Origin: Prochilodus magdalenae
Taxonomy: Eukaryota; Chordata; Actinopteri; Characiformes; Prochilodontidae
NCBI GenBank assembly: GCA_024036415.1
Contig: JAMWET010000814.1
Span: 663,501-727,500 of the forward strand
Direction of reading: 5' to 3'
Length of the DNA: 64,000 bases
The first letter of the stretch is position 1, and the number at the start of each line of letters is the position of its first letter. This document shows positions 25,058 through 61,413 of this stretch, in pieces. A program made the position numbers and the translations under genes. The notes beneath the pieces were generated by a model that was not told the origin of the DNA, searched no databases, and saw only the letters and a program-made list of their open reading frames with translations.

Positions 25058-25560
25058 TCACCTTGTGTGTTGAAGGTGGTAGTAATTTAAGGCTGTGCTG
25101 TGTGAGGATGCTGGGGCTATAAGCACCTATGAGGTGTGAGTGATGGGATTTATAGATTGAGAAGAGATGCTACAGTGCAGAGAGGGCCTAATGACTGGTT
25201 AAACGGAGTAGCTGCATTTGGGCGACCACAGTGTGAAGGAAGTAGCTGAATCTGCAGGTGTATGGAAGCGTATAGTCATAAAGGTCTACCAGCAGTGGCA
25301 ACAATCCCAATCGACAGGAACTCTTCGGAATTGTGCCAGGGAAGGCTTCCACCAACGACTGACCCATTCTTTAATGCAAGAGTGTCTGAACACTGATGTG
25401 ACCTGCACCCAGAAACCTGTCCAGTCCACGCCAAATCCAATCACAGCTGTTGTTTGTGCTGGTGAAGGAATTAGGTACGTTTCAGCCACAGGTGACTCAC
25501 AACAACACTTCAAACATAATAGCCTGAACTGTGAGTGTAACCTTAGCCCACAACACACCA
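25058..25560 (+). mobile_element. Decayed Tc1-like transposon relic, copy 2 of a pair
   Basis: Matches 2080-2660. The frame from 25218 begins HSVKEVAESAGVWKRIVIKV then YQQWQQSQSTGTLRNCAREG, resembling a transposase helix-turn-helix domain. The rest is degenerate and no catalytic domain is present. Confidence 0.6.
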
Positions 25561-27038
25561 AGGCGTTATATGAGCAATCCATCACATGGGCATATTTTGG
25601 ATTTATTAAAAACACGTCATCGATACTTTGTAAAAACTACCAGCATAACATACTAGACCTGACAACATTTCATATGCAGGTGGTACATAGTTCCTAGCTT
25701 TTAGACACCAAAGCATCAACTAACATCTGCCCAATCAAAGCCATCTCAGAACAACTCTATAGTAAACACAACACTGTGTGCAGTATGGGGATGGTGTTGT
25801 GTTCATCTCCATATTCACTTTTTTGAGTTCTGCTGGATATTTGGAATTGACCCACTGGTCTCCTGACTCTACAAACTATTGACCACAGAAAGGGCAAAGC
25901 TAATCATGCTACGCTACAGTAAGCAGCCAACCTTCTCTCCTCCTGCTGCGAAGCTACAGTCATGTATTACATTCTGTGCATCCTGTAAGTCTTGTACTGT
26001 ATTACACTAGGCTTAGCGTACTTTTCTACCCACAGAGTACTGAATGTTTTTATTGCAATAAAGCTCTCGAGGGCATCTGATGTGTCATTATTATACGCTT
26101 ATAGACTCAAATGCTGGAGGCTACTAATGTCTAAGACTTAAAGTAAAAAGTTAAAATTAAGATCGTTATTGGGGTAAAATCCCTGGTGGGGGGTTGAATA
26201 TGATGTTCATAGGCCTCCTCTCAGTATCCCCCCACTGCCACCCCACACACATACTGTCAAAGACTGACTCACAATTCTGTGCTTTGATGTTCGGTAGGTG
26301 AGTAGGTGAGAGGGAGGCCCCTAGTGGTAAAGTTCAAACACTCTGACCTTTTAGCTGAGACAGGGGATGAAGGTGTGCGGCGAGCTTTGTGACTCATTTT
26401 CAGCACTGGTTAAAGCCGTTATGTGCTACTGATTTGAGAACGTTTAGAAAGAACATGCAAGAACAGCTATTCCTCTCAAAAAGCTTCTATTAAAGAACAC
26501 CTAGTCATTTTCAGAATCGTCTACGTTGGATGTAAGCTTGACCGATTGGCTTCCTCACCCTAAAAACAATGTTGGGGTTTGTCCATTCTATTTCCATGTG
26601 GCTTTAATTACATACCATACAATAAAGTACAGCACTGACCCTACAGTGTGGGTGTTCAACTTTCTGGCCTACTAGCAAGTCCGATGATATCTCCCTAGCT
26701 TTTTAGTTGAGGGGATAATGCGTTCGTATAAAGCCATCACTCTACCGTTACTCTGAAAAACCTTTTTCAATATTAACAACGGTTTCTGAAAATTTAATCT
26801 CATTCTACAAGCTGTACGGGCGGGCCAGACACATGCGGCCTCAGCTGAGCCGTGGAGCATGGATTTATTTCCATCCATAGAGGAACTTGGTGTTTCCATG
26901 GTAACTTATCCTCAGCGACATTTCTCAAGCAGAGGGACTGTTTGCATGTAGGGTATATGTAGAGATCACTACCAATAGGCTAATTCCGGTAGCAATCATC
27001 CTAATAAAAACACTCATCGTCAAAATTACAGTTCCACA
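25561..27038. other. No gene seen
   Basis: No supported exon or RNA gene. Confidence 0.4.
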
Positions 27039-27540
27039 TATAGCTGCACCCAGAAGGAATCCACCGACAGGAATGAAACTTGGGTAGGACTGACATTGTG
27101 AGACGTGCAAACGATTCAAGTTCGGCCGTGTATGTGATGTAAGCAGGGATGGGCCTTATCGCTGCACCTAACTGACCCGACAGCCACAACTGAAGACGTT
27201 CAGCGAGCAGTGATACCCTCCATGAGTCATCCTGCTAGCACTATTAGCAGACGGCTGCCCCACGCCGGGCTACATGCACGCAGGCCACATCAACCACATC
27301 ACTGTCACCAAAGACTGCATTGGTGTCTCGTCAAAGTGATATGGTGTCTTGGTGGAGACGACCAACAAATCTGTGTGTGGAGGCACCGTGGTATTGTCAC
27401 AGAAGGCCTGGTGTCACTGCACCTCCATCCGAATTCTTAAATCTGCGGGAAGTGCGTGAAAATATTCAAGCTGCATGGGATGGATTATCACAGGACACTA
27501 TTAGGAGCCTCTCCATGCTGAGACGTCCGTCTACAGTGCT
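27039..27540 (+). mobile_element. Tc1-like relic (TGCACCCAGAAG family), copy 4, 3'-truncated
   Basis: Left end tagctgcacccagaaggaat; interior shares ttcagcgagcagtgat, tgcatgggatggattatcac and aggacactattagg with the other copies. The right inverted end is absent. Confidence 0.75.
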
Positions 27541-28248
27541 TATAAGGGAATATCATAGTACATGTATTTTGGATGTTAATGTCCACAGCATGTCTGTCTC
27601 ATTTACTCACCCTGAAGAAACATACTATTTAAAAAAAAGTATAAACACCTTATAAATCAAAATAAAATCACTACCAATAATCAAAATCAATACCAAAATC
27701 AATATCACAACAGAAATCACAGTCTACTCAACCTACCTAGTGAAACCAGGAGTCCTCTTTTGATAGGTATACTGGTAACCTCAGAATCTAGTCTGCCAGC
27801 CCTCCAGCGCAAACAAGTCATGGGTATATTAGGGCTTTTGTATTGTACAGTACAGTAATAAAAATTTCATATTTCTGTACAGTGTTATGGATATGTATAG
27901 TTAACTCATTTATCCATAGTGTATTTATTTCCAGTGACACATCTGAACATAACATATTTGATTTATTCCTTTCCCGTTAGTAGCTTTATCCTAAAATTGG
28001 TTAAAAAACTGAATTACAGACTCACAATTTCTGCAGAAATAAATAGTCAAGATATTAATAAAGTCATTCAGAGGGTTTTGATGTACAATGTGACTCGAGG
28101 GGTGGTGATTGGAACCAGACATTGGAAGCCTTTAAAAGAGGAATATATAAAATGACAACCTCCAAGCCCCAAGCAGAGGACGACATATCAGTTACGGTGT
28201 CCATGCCTATCATAAGAAACAAGGAAATGCAAGGTCCCTTCTACTCAT
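27541..28248. other. No gene seen
   Basis: AT-rich; no supported exon. Confidence 0.4.
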
Positions 28249-28462
28249 TTACATTTACGGTATTTAGCTGACGCTCTTAGCCAGAGTGACTTACAAGGTT
28301 AATCATATTACAGGTGGGCCAATGTAGTGTTAGGAGTCTTGCCCACGGACTCTTATTGGTGTAGCACAGCATAGTTACTCAGCCCGGGATTCAAACCCCA
28401 GTCTCCCACGTGGTGGCTACTTGGCAGTTAGTGGTGTTCTCCGCTGAGCTACACCAATCACC
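28249..28462 (-). repeat. tRNA-derived SINE, minus-strand copy
   Basis: Minus strand starts ggtgattggtgtagctcagc (A-box), has a B-box-like ggtttgaatcc and ends in the same tail as 14612-14812, with gctgacgctcttagccagag on plus. Confidence 0.8.
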
Positions 28463-30142
28463 ATCATTCTACTCCTAAACTTCACAAGCACACACACACT
28501 TTAAATAACTAGCAGCTACCTTTATAAGGCCATCCTCACACCGTGCTCGGGTGCCTTGTATTGTGTCTGAGCACGATTGTCCTCACTCCTCCACAGGCCT
28601 GTGCTCACATTATACTTAATGTTCCAGGCCTGAGCGCGATTACATCATCACTCCAAGGGTCCTTGTCTAGGTTTGTTCTTGAAGAGCTTTAAGTGATGCG
28701 AGGGTGCACATGCCAAAAACAAAACAAGCGCAGCGGCTAATTAAACCTCCGCAGCATGTTGTAGTTACGTGCCTGGATCTGGTTAGCCATCACACTAGAT
28801 GCATGCTGTGCAGCTCTCCAAGGAGGCCCAAGCACAGCTCATCGTGTCATCCCCGGGCACAGTGCAAAGCAGCCACACTAATCAAACGAACTGGACTTTG
28901 GGGTCAAATGTTCTTGGGCAGGGTATGGATCGCCTAAGTGTGAATGCAAAGCTGAATAGCCCGTGTTAGCTTTAACACCTGGTTACTTACCATTACAGAA
29001 GAAACAATGTCAGAACAACATCAGACTTCACCTCTTGCCAAGAGCGGCCAATGCTAACTTCAGTCTTGCTCCTGTTTATATCACCACTTTTGTTTTTTTT
29101 CTGAATGTGACTGGCTACTTGTCCTTTTAAATGATCTACCCTGGGGTGGCACCTTCAACAAGATCGACCAGAGGTTCAAATACACTGTAGTGGAAGAGCT
29201 GCTCTTCACTTTCTCTGACTTTGGACAAACTCTACACTGCAGTGATTCACTATCACCTCTTGAGGTACGAAGTGGTATTACGAGACAGGATGAGATTTCA
29301 TCTGGGAATGCTTTAAACATGCACTTTTTAAGTTGGCCTCTAGAAATGTTCTATTTCACCTTCCAGAAAGTGAAGCTAACCAGCACCCTGTCACAGGCCG
29401 TGTCTGAAATCACTGAACTTGCATTACCTCAGCTTGCGTTCACTGCTAGCATTTGCCAGTTTTATTTTTATTTCCATTTTTCTGGTTGTAGCTTGCTTAT
29501 ATTTGTACATGGCTAACTTCCCACATACTGACATTTCTCTACTTCAGCCTCGGATGCCACCAACACCAGTTCGAACCTGAAAAGAAAAAGCAGAGTGATT
29601 GTAAAGCTGAATGCTTGTTGTTAGCTGGTTGCTAATGTCTGCTAATAGGAGTGTATGGGAGAAATGAGGGATAAATAAATGCACATATATAAATGAGGTG
29701 GTTAGTGCAGTTTGGTGGCTGTAGGTTATAGAATCATTAGGTAGAGTCAAAATATAATTCGTAAAGCTGAGTATCAGTGATGTTAATATCTCGAAAACTG
29801 TGGGACTACTTGGCAGACAAAAAGGAACAAAAGGAAAAAATAATTAACAATAGTGTTGGGCAATGCTTAGCATTATGCGATCACTAATAATAACAAGCCA
29901 TTATAATTATATTGATTATTAAGTGTAACTATATACTGTAACCTATTAAATTCTTACTTTCCTTTCAAAAGTGAAAATGTTTTAGTTCAAAAATACTGAA
30001 CACCGCCTCTTAACACTTTCTGCTTCTACAAGTTTCATCATTATGCTTATGTTAGCCAGCGGTGCTCAACCGGAGAATACTTCTTTTTTTTTTTACTTGA
30101 TTTTCTCGTCGTTCCAGTCTTCAGACATTTTAATATACTTAC
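28463..30142. other. No gene seen
   Basis: No supported exon; open frames at 28704-28937 and 29190-29516 have no recognisable domain. Confidence 0.4.
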
Positions 30143-30314
30143 ATATTGTCACTGTCCAAAGAAAAACATGTATTTCCAAAATGGCAAGTTTACAGGAGAG
30201 GCCAAAAACCTCAATTAGTTGTAATGTAAGTCAATGGAACCAGACGTCTTTCCAAAGACTTTTGGGCCATTTCTGTTGGTCCATTCGTCATGCGGTTCTC
30301 ACACAGCGACGATA
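30143..30314 (+). mobile_element. CGTCGCTGTCC MITE, internally deleted copy (172 bp)
   Basis: Left end atattgtcactgtccaaag, right end cacagcgacgatat; about 80 bp of the right half is missing compared with 9561-9814. Confidence 0.8.
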
Positions 30315-31921
30315 TACTAACATAACACATTAACTACCAATTATATCTCCAATGAGCAGCTTTAGCTCATGTTAACTTGTCGTTACATGATTTGTAGTGT
30401 TAGCTAGTTAAGATAATCCCAGGAGATTTCCATTTCCATATAGAGGTGGGTTGAAACTGAATGGTTTACACAGTTGTGTAAAAGCAAACAAATATAGTCT
30501 ATTTATTACCGTTACTTGTTAGCCAAACATCAGCCATAGCAGCTAACTTAAAGTAGCGATGCTACCTAGCTAACATTAGCATGATAGCATTAGCTTGCAT
30601 GCAATGTTTTAAATAGGGTCGTGTAATAACTTGGGGTGGGGTGGGGATTTGGAACCCCTCCTTCTTACAGTCTAGGGCCCTTTTATTTTCCATCTGTACT
30701 TTCGAAGTGACGAAGTTCTCCTAATCCTTTTAGTCACCTCCCTGCTCCTCAGCCCTATATCAGTCCTACCACAGTTATAAGAAAGGGTGTCCGGCCTTTG
30801 AGCTCCTGGCCAAATCAGTCTTTCCTCATCCATCCACCAAATAGGGGCGGTGAGTAGGCCTTAATCACTCCCTGTGGATAGATCTACCATTACCAGCCTG
30901 ACAAGCATCATCAGTTATGGCTGACTGACAAGACATCTTGTTTAATCACAGATGCCTGTGTGTATTAACAGGGTTGCCAGTGTGAGCCTCTTACCTCAAA
31001 GTGACACCTCACCCCCCTCCCCAGCCCCCGAAGTCCGGCAGGATGTGGGATAGCAACAACGATCTGTCTCAGAAGCTTCTGCTGAGCCCGACTAGCCAAT
31101 CAGAACACAGGGGGGCAGAATTGCACTACTTGACAGCAGCATGATATTTTACTGGAGTTTAAGGTCAATATGAACCCAGAACTCCAACACGTTCCTTCTG
31201 CACCGGTGGTCTCCCAGCCAGCTCCATGAGGTGACACAATACCATTGGTTGGTTAATACAATATGGTGTTCCCTGCGCACTGGTGCAGGGTGACATAAAC
31301 AAAAACCAGAAGGAGGTCATTACACTCTGAGGGAAGATTACAGAACATGGGAACTGTGATCTGATTTGGGATATGAGCAGGTACACAGACTTTAGACTGA
31401 CTTTACAATAGGTTCAAAGTGCACACAGACCATCGTTCTGCAACACGTAGGACGAGCCTAAATCTACAACCAGGGAACTAGGCCAACATCAGTACCGAGG
31501 GGTGTTTCATGTTTATGGTAATAGTTGGTATGCTAGCACCACAGGTGATTTCTCAGAAATGAGGCTGCTACTAGCTCAACAAATCTAGTGACTTCAGTTG
31601 TTACACAGTAGAGTAAAATAATAGACAACTATCTACATGCACCCATAAGTCACAGCATTAACACCACCTACTTGTATCTGCATTCTCTGTATGGCTTAAA
31701 GACTCCAGCAGCCCTGCTGTGTCTGATCCACTCACACTAGCACAACGCACACCAACACACCACCAGTGTCACTGCAATGGCCACGTAATACAGCTTAGTG
31801 ATGGTCCTGTGGTGGGGGTCTTGACTATTATAGAACAGGGTTAAAGGTTACGGTCTGTATTCAGTGCTATATATCATAACATTAAAATCCTCTTAATGCA
31901 TCTACACTCCTTGTCCATTTT
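30315..31921. other. No gene seen
   Basis: No supported exon or RNA gene between the MITE and the tetranucleotide array. Confidence 0.4.
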
Positions 31922-31944
31922 ATGTGTGTGTGTGTGTGTGTGTG

Positions 31945-32014
<70 letters not shown>

Positions 32015-32257
32015 CCTACCTACCTACCTACCTATCCATCTATCTATCTATCCATCCATCCATCCACCTACCTACCTACCCATCCATCCATCCATCCATC
32101 CGTCTGTCTGTCTATCTATCCATCCATCCATCCACCTACCTACCTATCCATCCATCCATCCATCCATTCATCCATCCATCCATCCACCTACCTACCTACC
32201 CATCCATCCATTCATCTATCCATCCATCCACCTACCTACCTATCCATCCATCCACCC

Positions 32258-32301
<44 letters not shown>

Positions 32302-32305
32302 GTAT
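31922..32305 (+). repeat. Compound GT / TCTA / CATC / CTAC / TCTG tetranucleotide array
   Basis: A short (GT)n leads into (TCTA)n, then alternating blocks of CCTA, CATC and TCTG over about 380 bp. It ends about 180 bp before the ZNF143-like promoter motif of gnai3. Confidence 0.95.
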
Positions 32306-32486
32306 AATCACAAACTAGTTTTGTCTAGTTTTTCAGCAGCTTGAAGTCGACAGTACTGAGTGTACAGATGTTACATGCTGAATAAATTTGGTTCAGCCTG
32401 TAAAGAAATCAAAGCCAAAGCTAAACCATGTTACGTCACGTTTCTACACGGTACAGGTAGAAACGTGGCGCTCGATGCCAGAGAAA

Positions 32487-32505
32487 ACTACATTTCCCAG
32501 CATTC
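32487..32505 (+). promoter_or_regulatory. ZNF143/STAF-like motif in the gnai3 promoter
   Basis: ACTACATTTCCCAGCATTC closely matches the known vertebrate promoter motif ACTACAnTTCCCAGnATGC bound by ZNF143 (STAF). Such sites sit near transcription starts, which would put the gnai3 start close to 32.5 kb and give a roughly 0.6-kb leader. Confidence 0.5.
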
Positions 32506-32800
32506 GGTAAGCCGCTTTTCCCACGCTTTTCTGCATTTTTCCAAGCGGCCACCGAATGTGGCCGGAGCGCGCGATCTGAAGGCGAGCGGAATCCTACGGC
32601 CAACTAACGATTTCACCCGGTGTGCTCGCTCCTGTACGTGTTACTGGGACTGGATTCCAAATATCCCCAGCCGGCCGGAGTTTCAGCTCTTTTGTCGACC
32701 CCCTGCACTACTCCTAAAGCGCAGAGCCGTACCATTGGTCACTCTTTCTCTCGGCAAAACACCCAGCTGGGCTGCTGGATCCGCTCCAAAGAGCTAACCC

Positions 32801-32881
32801 ATGCGCTTCCCTCGGAGCTGCCCGTCTCCGCGGACATCAGAGCTCCGGGTTCCCGCAGCCTCGGCACTGAGGTGTGCTTAA
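32801..32881 (+). other. Upstream open reading frame 1 in the gnai3 leader (26 codons)
   Basis: ATG at 32801 followed by 26 sense codons in all and TAA at 32879-32881. It lies wholly upstream of the gnai3 start. It is arginine-, serine- and proline-rich from base composition and matches nothing I recognise. It matters only if transcription begins upstream of it. Confidence 0.35.
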
Positions 32882-32926
32882 ACGGCAGCTGGTGCGTTTC
32901 CCTGCTGCTGCGGCTGCTGCAGCTGC

Positions 32927-32962
32927 ATGGCAGCTCGTCGCCCCGCTCTCCTTCCTATGTGA
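32927..32962 (+). other. Upstream open reading frame 2 in the gnai3 leader (11 codons)
   Basis: ATG at 32927 in gcATGG context runs 11 codons to TGA; its last sense codon is a second ATG followed at once by the stop. It is 138 bp from the gnai3 start codon. Confidence 0.35.
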
Positions 32963-33097
32963 GGAGCCGTGCCAACGCCTTTTTTCTCTGACACGCTTCG
33001 CTGTTCAGCGAGAACTGCAGGCAAGCTTGGTGCTGCGGCGCACTTCTCCCAGGCTCGTTTCGCGTCTACCTTGCAGCGAGCAGGCAGCAGGCGGTGA

Positions 33098-51684
<18,587 letters not shown>

Positions 51685-52393
51685 AGCATGTTTTAGTGCC
51701 AAGGTATGCTCAACGGATCGTAGTAGCCCAGTGTTGTTATTGTAGCTGTAGCAGGTTAATGACGGAGACGGTATGAGAAAATTAGGATTAGACATTCAGC
51801 CAGTCAAAAAGCCGGGAACCTACTCCTTCCTGCAGGTATGCACAGTTATGCACAGATTTAAATACATCACCTCTAAAATGGTAAGAGACCAGAAAATGGG
51901 CCCACAGCTCCATTCCACACACTAGTTAGATGTTTGTGTATGGCAGTTTCCGAATAATTCATGATAGTTACTGAATAACAAGCCTCAGGGTTACATAACC
52001 TTAAATATTCATTCAAGTTCAAATATTATTCCAAAATCACAGATGCTGCATAATTGTAATCATTTGGTAGAACTCTGTGTGGCTGGAAAGCGCTGCTCAG
52101 AGTAACGCAACACTGTATGGTTAAACATGCAAAGGCTGGTGTCATACTTAATGACGTGGTCTGTATCTCGCAGTTCCTCTGGTGGTCTTTATTTTGAGTG
52201 AGTATTCTCTACTGCAGCTCACTGTGCTCACCCTTAGAACCCTCTCACAGCACAGGAAGCCGTGTTCCCTGCGCAGTCGGTTCTTTTATAGACTCACACA
52301 TAGATTTTATCCTGTAGTTTAGTGAAGGTGCATCAGTGTATCATTGTGCATTGATACAGGTAGTAATCCAGCACATATATATATATATATATA
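51685..52393 (+). other. gnai3: gnai3 3' UTR and flank
   Basis: Sequence directly after the stop codon, probably transcribed. No clear AATAAA before the transposon at 52394; a short (TA)n lies at 52376-52393. Confidence 0.45.
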
Positions 52394-52925
52394 CAGGGGT
52401 TGGACAATGAAATTGAAACACCTGGTTTTAGACCACAATCATTTATTAGTATGGTGTAGGGCATCCTTTTGCGGCCAATACAGCGTCAGTTGGTCTTGGG
52501 AATGACATATACAAGTCCTGCACAGTGGTCAGAGGGACTTTAAGCCATTCTTCTTGCAGGATAGTGGCCAGGTCACTACGTGATGCTGGTGGAGGTTCTT
52601 CCTTCTTGGTGGTATGCTGACATTACCCTGGATACCGTGGCTCTTGATACATCACAAAGACTTGCTGTCTTGGTCACAGATGCGCCAGCAAGACGTGCAC
52701 CAACAATCTGTCCTCTTTTGAACTCTGGTATGTCACCTATAATGCTGTGTGCATTGCAGTATTTTGAGCAGAACTGTGCTCTTACCTGCTAACTGAACCT
52801 TCACACTCTGCTCTTACTGGTGCAATGTGCAGTTAATGAAGATTGGCCACCAGGCTGGTCCAATTTAGCCATGAGACCTCCCACACTAAAAGGACAGGTG
52901 TTTCAGTTTCACTGTCCAACCCATG
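52394..52925 (-). mobile_element. Non-autonomous Tc1-like element, 532 bp, inserted in a TA array
   Basis: Same element as 3827-4359 in reverse orientation, with ends CAGGGGTTGGACAATGAAAT and their inverted copy at 52900-52925. TA flanks at 52392-52393 and 52926-52927, and both flanks continue as (TA)n. The transposase N-terminal remnant is on the minus strand. Confidence 0.88.
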
Positions 52926-54667
<1,742 letters not shown>

Positions 54668-55340
54668 CAGAGGTTCCCAACCACCAGGCTGCTGACCATT
54701 AACAGGCCATGGCTCGTTTCAGTATAGCACAGTAGTGAACTTCAGAAGGTTAGTAGCCTAGATGCTGATGGTAAATCATTTATAAATTGTATCATTGTTT
54801 GTGTTATTACTGTTATTATTCATATTTTATTTAATTATTGATTAGAAATGCCCATATTTTCCACCTGTTTCCTGTGTTTTCTTTTGCACCAGTACCAGTA
54901 ATTGTTTTAAATGACCATTTCCGATCTGTTTATCCCTTTTATTAGGTTATTGTCATTTCTGTGCCTTTAAGACTGATGTGTGTTCACCAGACCTCTGTTC
55001 TGATTGGCTGTCATGCATTATGCTTCACTCAAACAGCGGTTTTCAGCAGTTTTTTTTTTGGAACATCACAACATCAGCTAAATAAAAATTGCAGCTTACT
55101 TCCTATATATCGGCTGGATAGGGTGGGAGTAAACGGGACAGTTGTTTCCATATAACATCAAGTTGTTTCTTTTTAATAAAGTAAGGAAAAATCAGTTTTC
55201 CAGAATACGGACCCTTTAAGTAGCCTCAGATATTTCAGTATATTGCCTATATTGCAACGGAGCCATTCCTCACCCACCAACGGCCTGTCAAAAGCAGTAT
55301 GGGCTCGGTTCAGTCTGTGTTAAACGGGTTGGGACCCCTG
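54668..55340. mobile_element. hAT-like non-autonomous element, 673 bp
   Basis: Ends CAGAGGTTCCCAACC and GGTTGGGACCCCTG are inverted repeats typical of hAT elements. Flanking octamers CTTTAGAG (54660-54667) and CTCTAGTG (55341-55348) fit an 8-bp target duplication of the hAT type nTCTAGAn with two later changes. No transposase frame. Confidence 0.65.
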
Positions 55341-57230
55341 CTCTAGTGCACACCTAGTGGTCAGCGCTAGTTCTCAGCTGTTGTATATGGAAACTATACA
55401 GATGTTCAGATTTAGCTTCCACTTCTTCATGGTTTTCAGCAGGTTTCAGTGAAGACCAGACACATCAAGCTGTATACTTTAGTTTTAGGAGTGTGGAGTT
55501 TGGCCTAGATTGTACAAGCACTCTTATTGACTTTCAGAACTAGAAAGAAAGCCGTAGCTGAATTCTGTTTGCTGATTTTTGACTTTTCTTCTGTTTCTCT
55601 TTGACAAACTAGAAGTGGATCACTTTAAAGCAAGGGGGTGTGTTCATAATAAGTATATATGAATCATTGTTAAACTAATTCAAGACTGCATGGCATTGGG
55701 AGTTTAATGCGCAGGCTGAGGTCATTGTTATAATTATTGTGGAAAGTAATTGTGACACCTGCATGGAGGCCAAACGTGCGTTCACTGCTTGTTATTCTAA
55801 ATGCTGTTTTCTTTTCTCTTTAAAAACCTGCTGGGCCCTTTATAACCCACCTGAGCTTTTGGCAGTATCTCCTATGTGTTAGCTTGTATAGATAGTTGGG
55901 TTTTACCACTTTTGTATAAATTCCCGTTTTCCAGGATGAACTGAAGTGAGACAAATTCACCTTTTGTACATTTACCAGTAATAATACAATCAAAAACTAA
56001 TCGCTTTATGAATCACACCTGCTTTAAACATCCACATCAGAACTGAAGCTTATATATATATTCGGATGTCATACTTTTAGAATATTACGCTAGGTTTTTA
56101 TTGAACAGTTTGATAAATGAACTTACTTCCATTGGTTTAGTGTTATAAGGGACCCAGAAATGAAAAAGGTGTTTAAGGTCTTTTACTGTATGTGCTTTGT
56201 TTAATCCTGTGGATTTTTTTTTGTCCTGTAAAACTTTCTGACTAAACGTCACAGAGTGTTTGTAATTTGTGTGTGTTTAATCTGGGTAACATGTTCCACT
56301 ATGTTAGGATTGAGCCTGACTCGCCTTCTGCTTGGGCCAGGTTGATTTTTGCCTAAAGTCACATGCTCGGTGCAATGCGGTGCAGAACGTCGTGTTATTA
56401 TCCATGTTTGGAAAACGAGTCACATTTTCACAGGTGGGTTTTCCTTCGCACTGCAGGTGCTCATGCTCTTCTGTGTACAGCACTCTTCCTTTTACTGCTC
56501 GAAGACAGTTTTAAACTAAAAGTGCTTTTTTGGTCTTTTTCTATAACGTGTCACTAATATCTATTAAAACACTGAATTGGAAAATCGGAGGCTTTGTCAC
56601 AAGCTTTTTTGACAGATAACCATTAAGAGTGTTCCTCTTAGATGAACCGGGGGCTTTAGGAAAGATTGGGTCATGTTTTGGGGATGACTGGGGATGTGGT
56701 ATCATCAAAATAGGGCATGGAATTGTGGCTGGTCTATTGTAATGTTATTGCTGTGTTATTAAATACCTGTACATTTTTGAAAAGAATTCAGGAAGTGTTT
56801 GGTGCCCTGGTGTCCCAACCAAACCCATTAAAAGTCACAAGTTACATTTAAAAAAGGGCTGGATTTACAGACTCTGCTGACTCTATAGACCAGGTAGGAA
56901 TCCACACTCCTCCTATATGCTTTGATATTCTTATTAATAAAAATAACTTCCATATACTTTGACATTTTGTGCTGATTAGGCAGAAACAAAGAGGCTTTGA
57001 ACCTGTAATTATCAGTAGCATTTAAAGCAGCTGTTAATATTTAATAGCATTTTGCTTTTGAAGGTCTATCACGCCTTGGGTGGTCTCTAATACTCACTGC
57101 TGATATTTGGTGTTTAAGCTGAACTTGTATTTGTAAGGTGCACGTTTGTGGCTTCTCAGTATTTAACTACAAAATAATTTGTCATGTTTATTAAATAAGC
57201 TGACACCAACAGCCGGTGGAATGGATGCAA
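55341..57230. other. Intergenic, no gene seen
   Basis: Between the convergent gnai3 and gnat2 ends; no supported exon or repeat. Confidence 0.4.
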
Positions 57231-57233
57231 GTC

Positions 57234-57239
57234 TTTATT
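57234..57239 (-). terminator. gnat2: Candidate gnat2 polyadenylation signal
   Basis: AATAAA on the minus strand (tttatt on plus), followed within 30 nt by the GT-rich stretch ctgttggtgtc. It would give a 3' UTR of about 0.9 kb. A second AATAAA lies at 57431-57436. Confidence 0.4.
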
Positions 57240-58152
57240 TCATGTTACTACGCTTATAGTCCAGAACATCTCCTTGGATTCAAAACAATGTAACGGGCCT
57301 CTAGAGTATTTGTCCTTACTGACGTTCATACGTATATAGGTTCTTCATATATATATATTTATATGGTATCTTCTCTGGAATAGAGATTCACTCTGCTATT
57401 CTTATTTACAAAATACACTCCCCTAGTCATTTTATTCTGGGAAAAGAAAAAAAGTAATATTTCACATGGTTTAGCATGCTGATTACATCGAATCCAGTAC
57501 ACGCAAGCTTTACTTTCTCAAAAGAAACTGTAAACCTAAACTGTACATTCCATAAACCAAAATTGCTAGTCCGAGGAGTGTTGTCATGGGATGATGCCTT
57601 ATAACCGTCTGGCTGCAGTTAACTGGGTTAAGTTAGCACTGTATATCCTTGACACACGAATGAGAAGTATCTGGCAGGTTTCTCCGTGTTCTTTTCAAAT
57701 GCCCCTCCTAGTGACTTTAAAAGCAGTCCAGACCCTTACAGATGCTTTATTGTGCTCTACGCTTGATAGACTCTTGACTGTTTGGGTTGGTGATAACTTG
57801 CAGGTCCGGTGTGACGCAGCGAATGGAGAGAGGAAGACTGAGAACATGGTTTTAGCTGGGAGGGGCATCTGACCTCTGCGATCCCCCTGAAGTAGTGGTC
57901 ACTGTCCTGCCATCTGTGGGTCCTCTGTTGTCGCCTTGGCAAAATCACCAGCAATGCCAATCATTCAGGTCAGAGTTGGGGGGTGGGGTTCTAGAAGAGT
58001 GGGAGAGGAATGAGAGAGAAGTGTAATTTAGTTCTGTGGTTTGAAATACCGATATAAGCGGTGCATGTGTAGCGAGGTTAGTAAGCTGAACTGTTCAGGG
58101 GGGCTGGTTTTGTTCCTGATCATATCCACTTGCCTTTATAGGTGGGCATCTT
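57240..58152 (-). other. gnat2: Probable gnat2 3' UTR
   Basis: Extends from the gnat2 stop to the candidate poly(A) signal. The open frame at 57591-57872 on the plus strand has no domain. Confidence 0.4.

Positions 58153-61413
<3,261 letters not shown>

Noticed and set aside
25218..25697. 159-aa open frame as a host gene
   Set aside because: Its start resembles a transposase helix-turn-helix and the segment is repeated at about 2.3 kb; the rest is degenerate.
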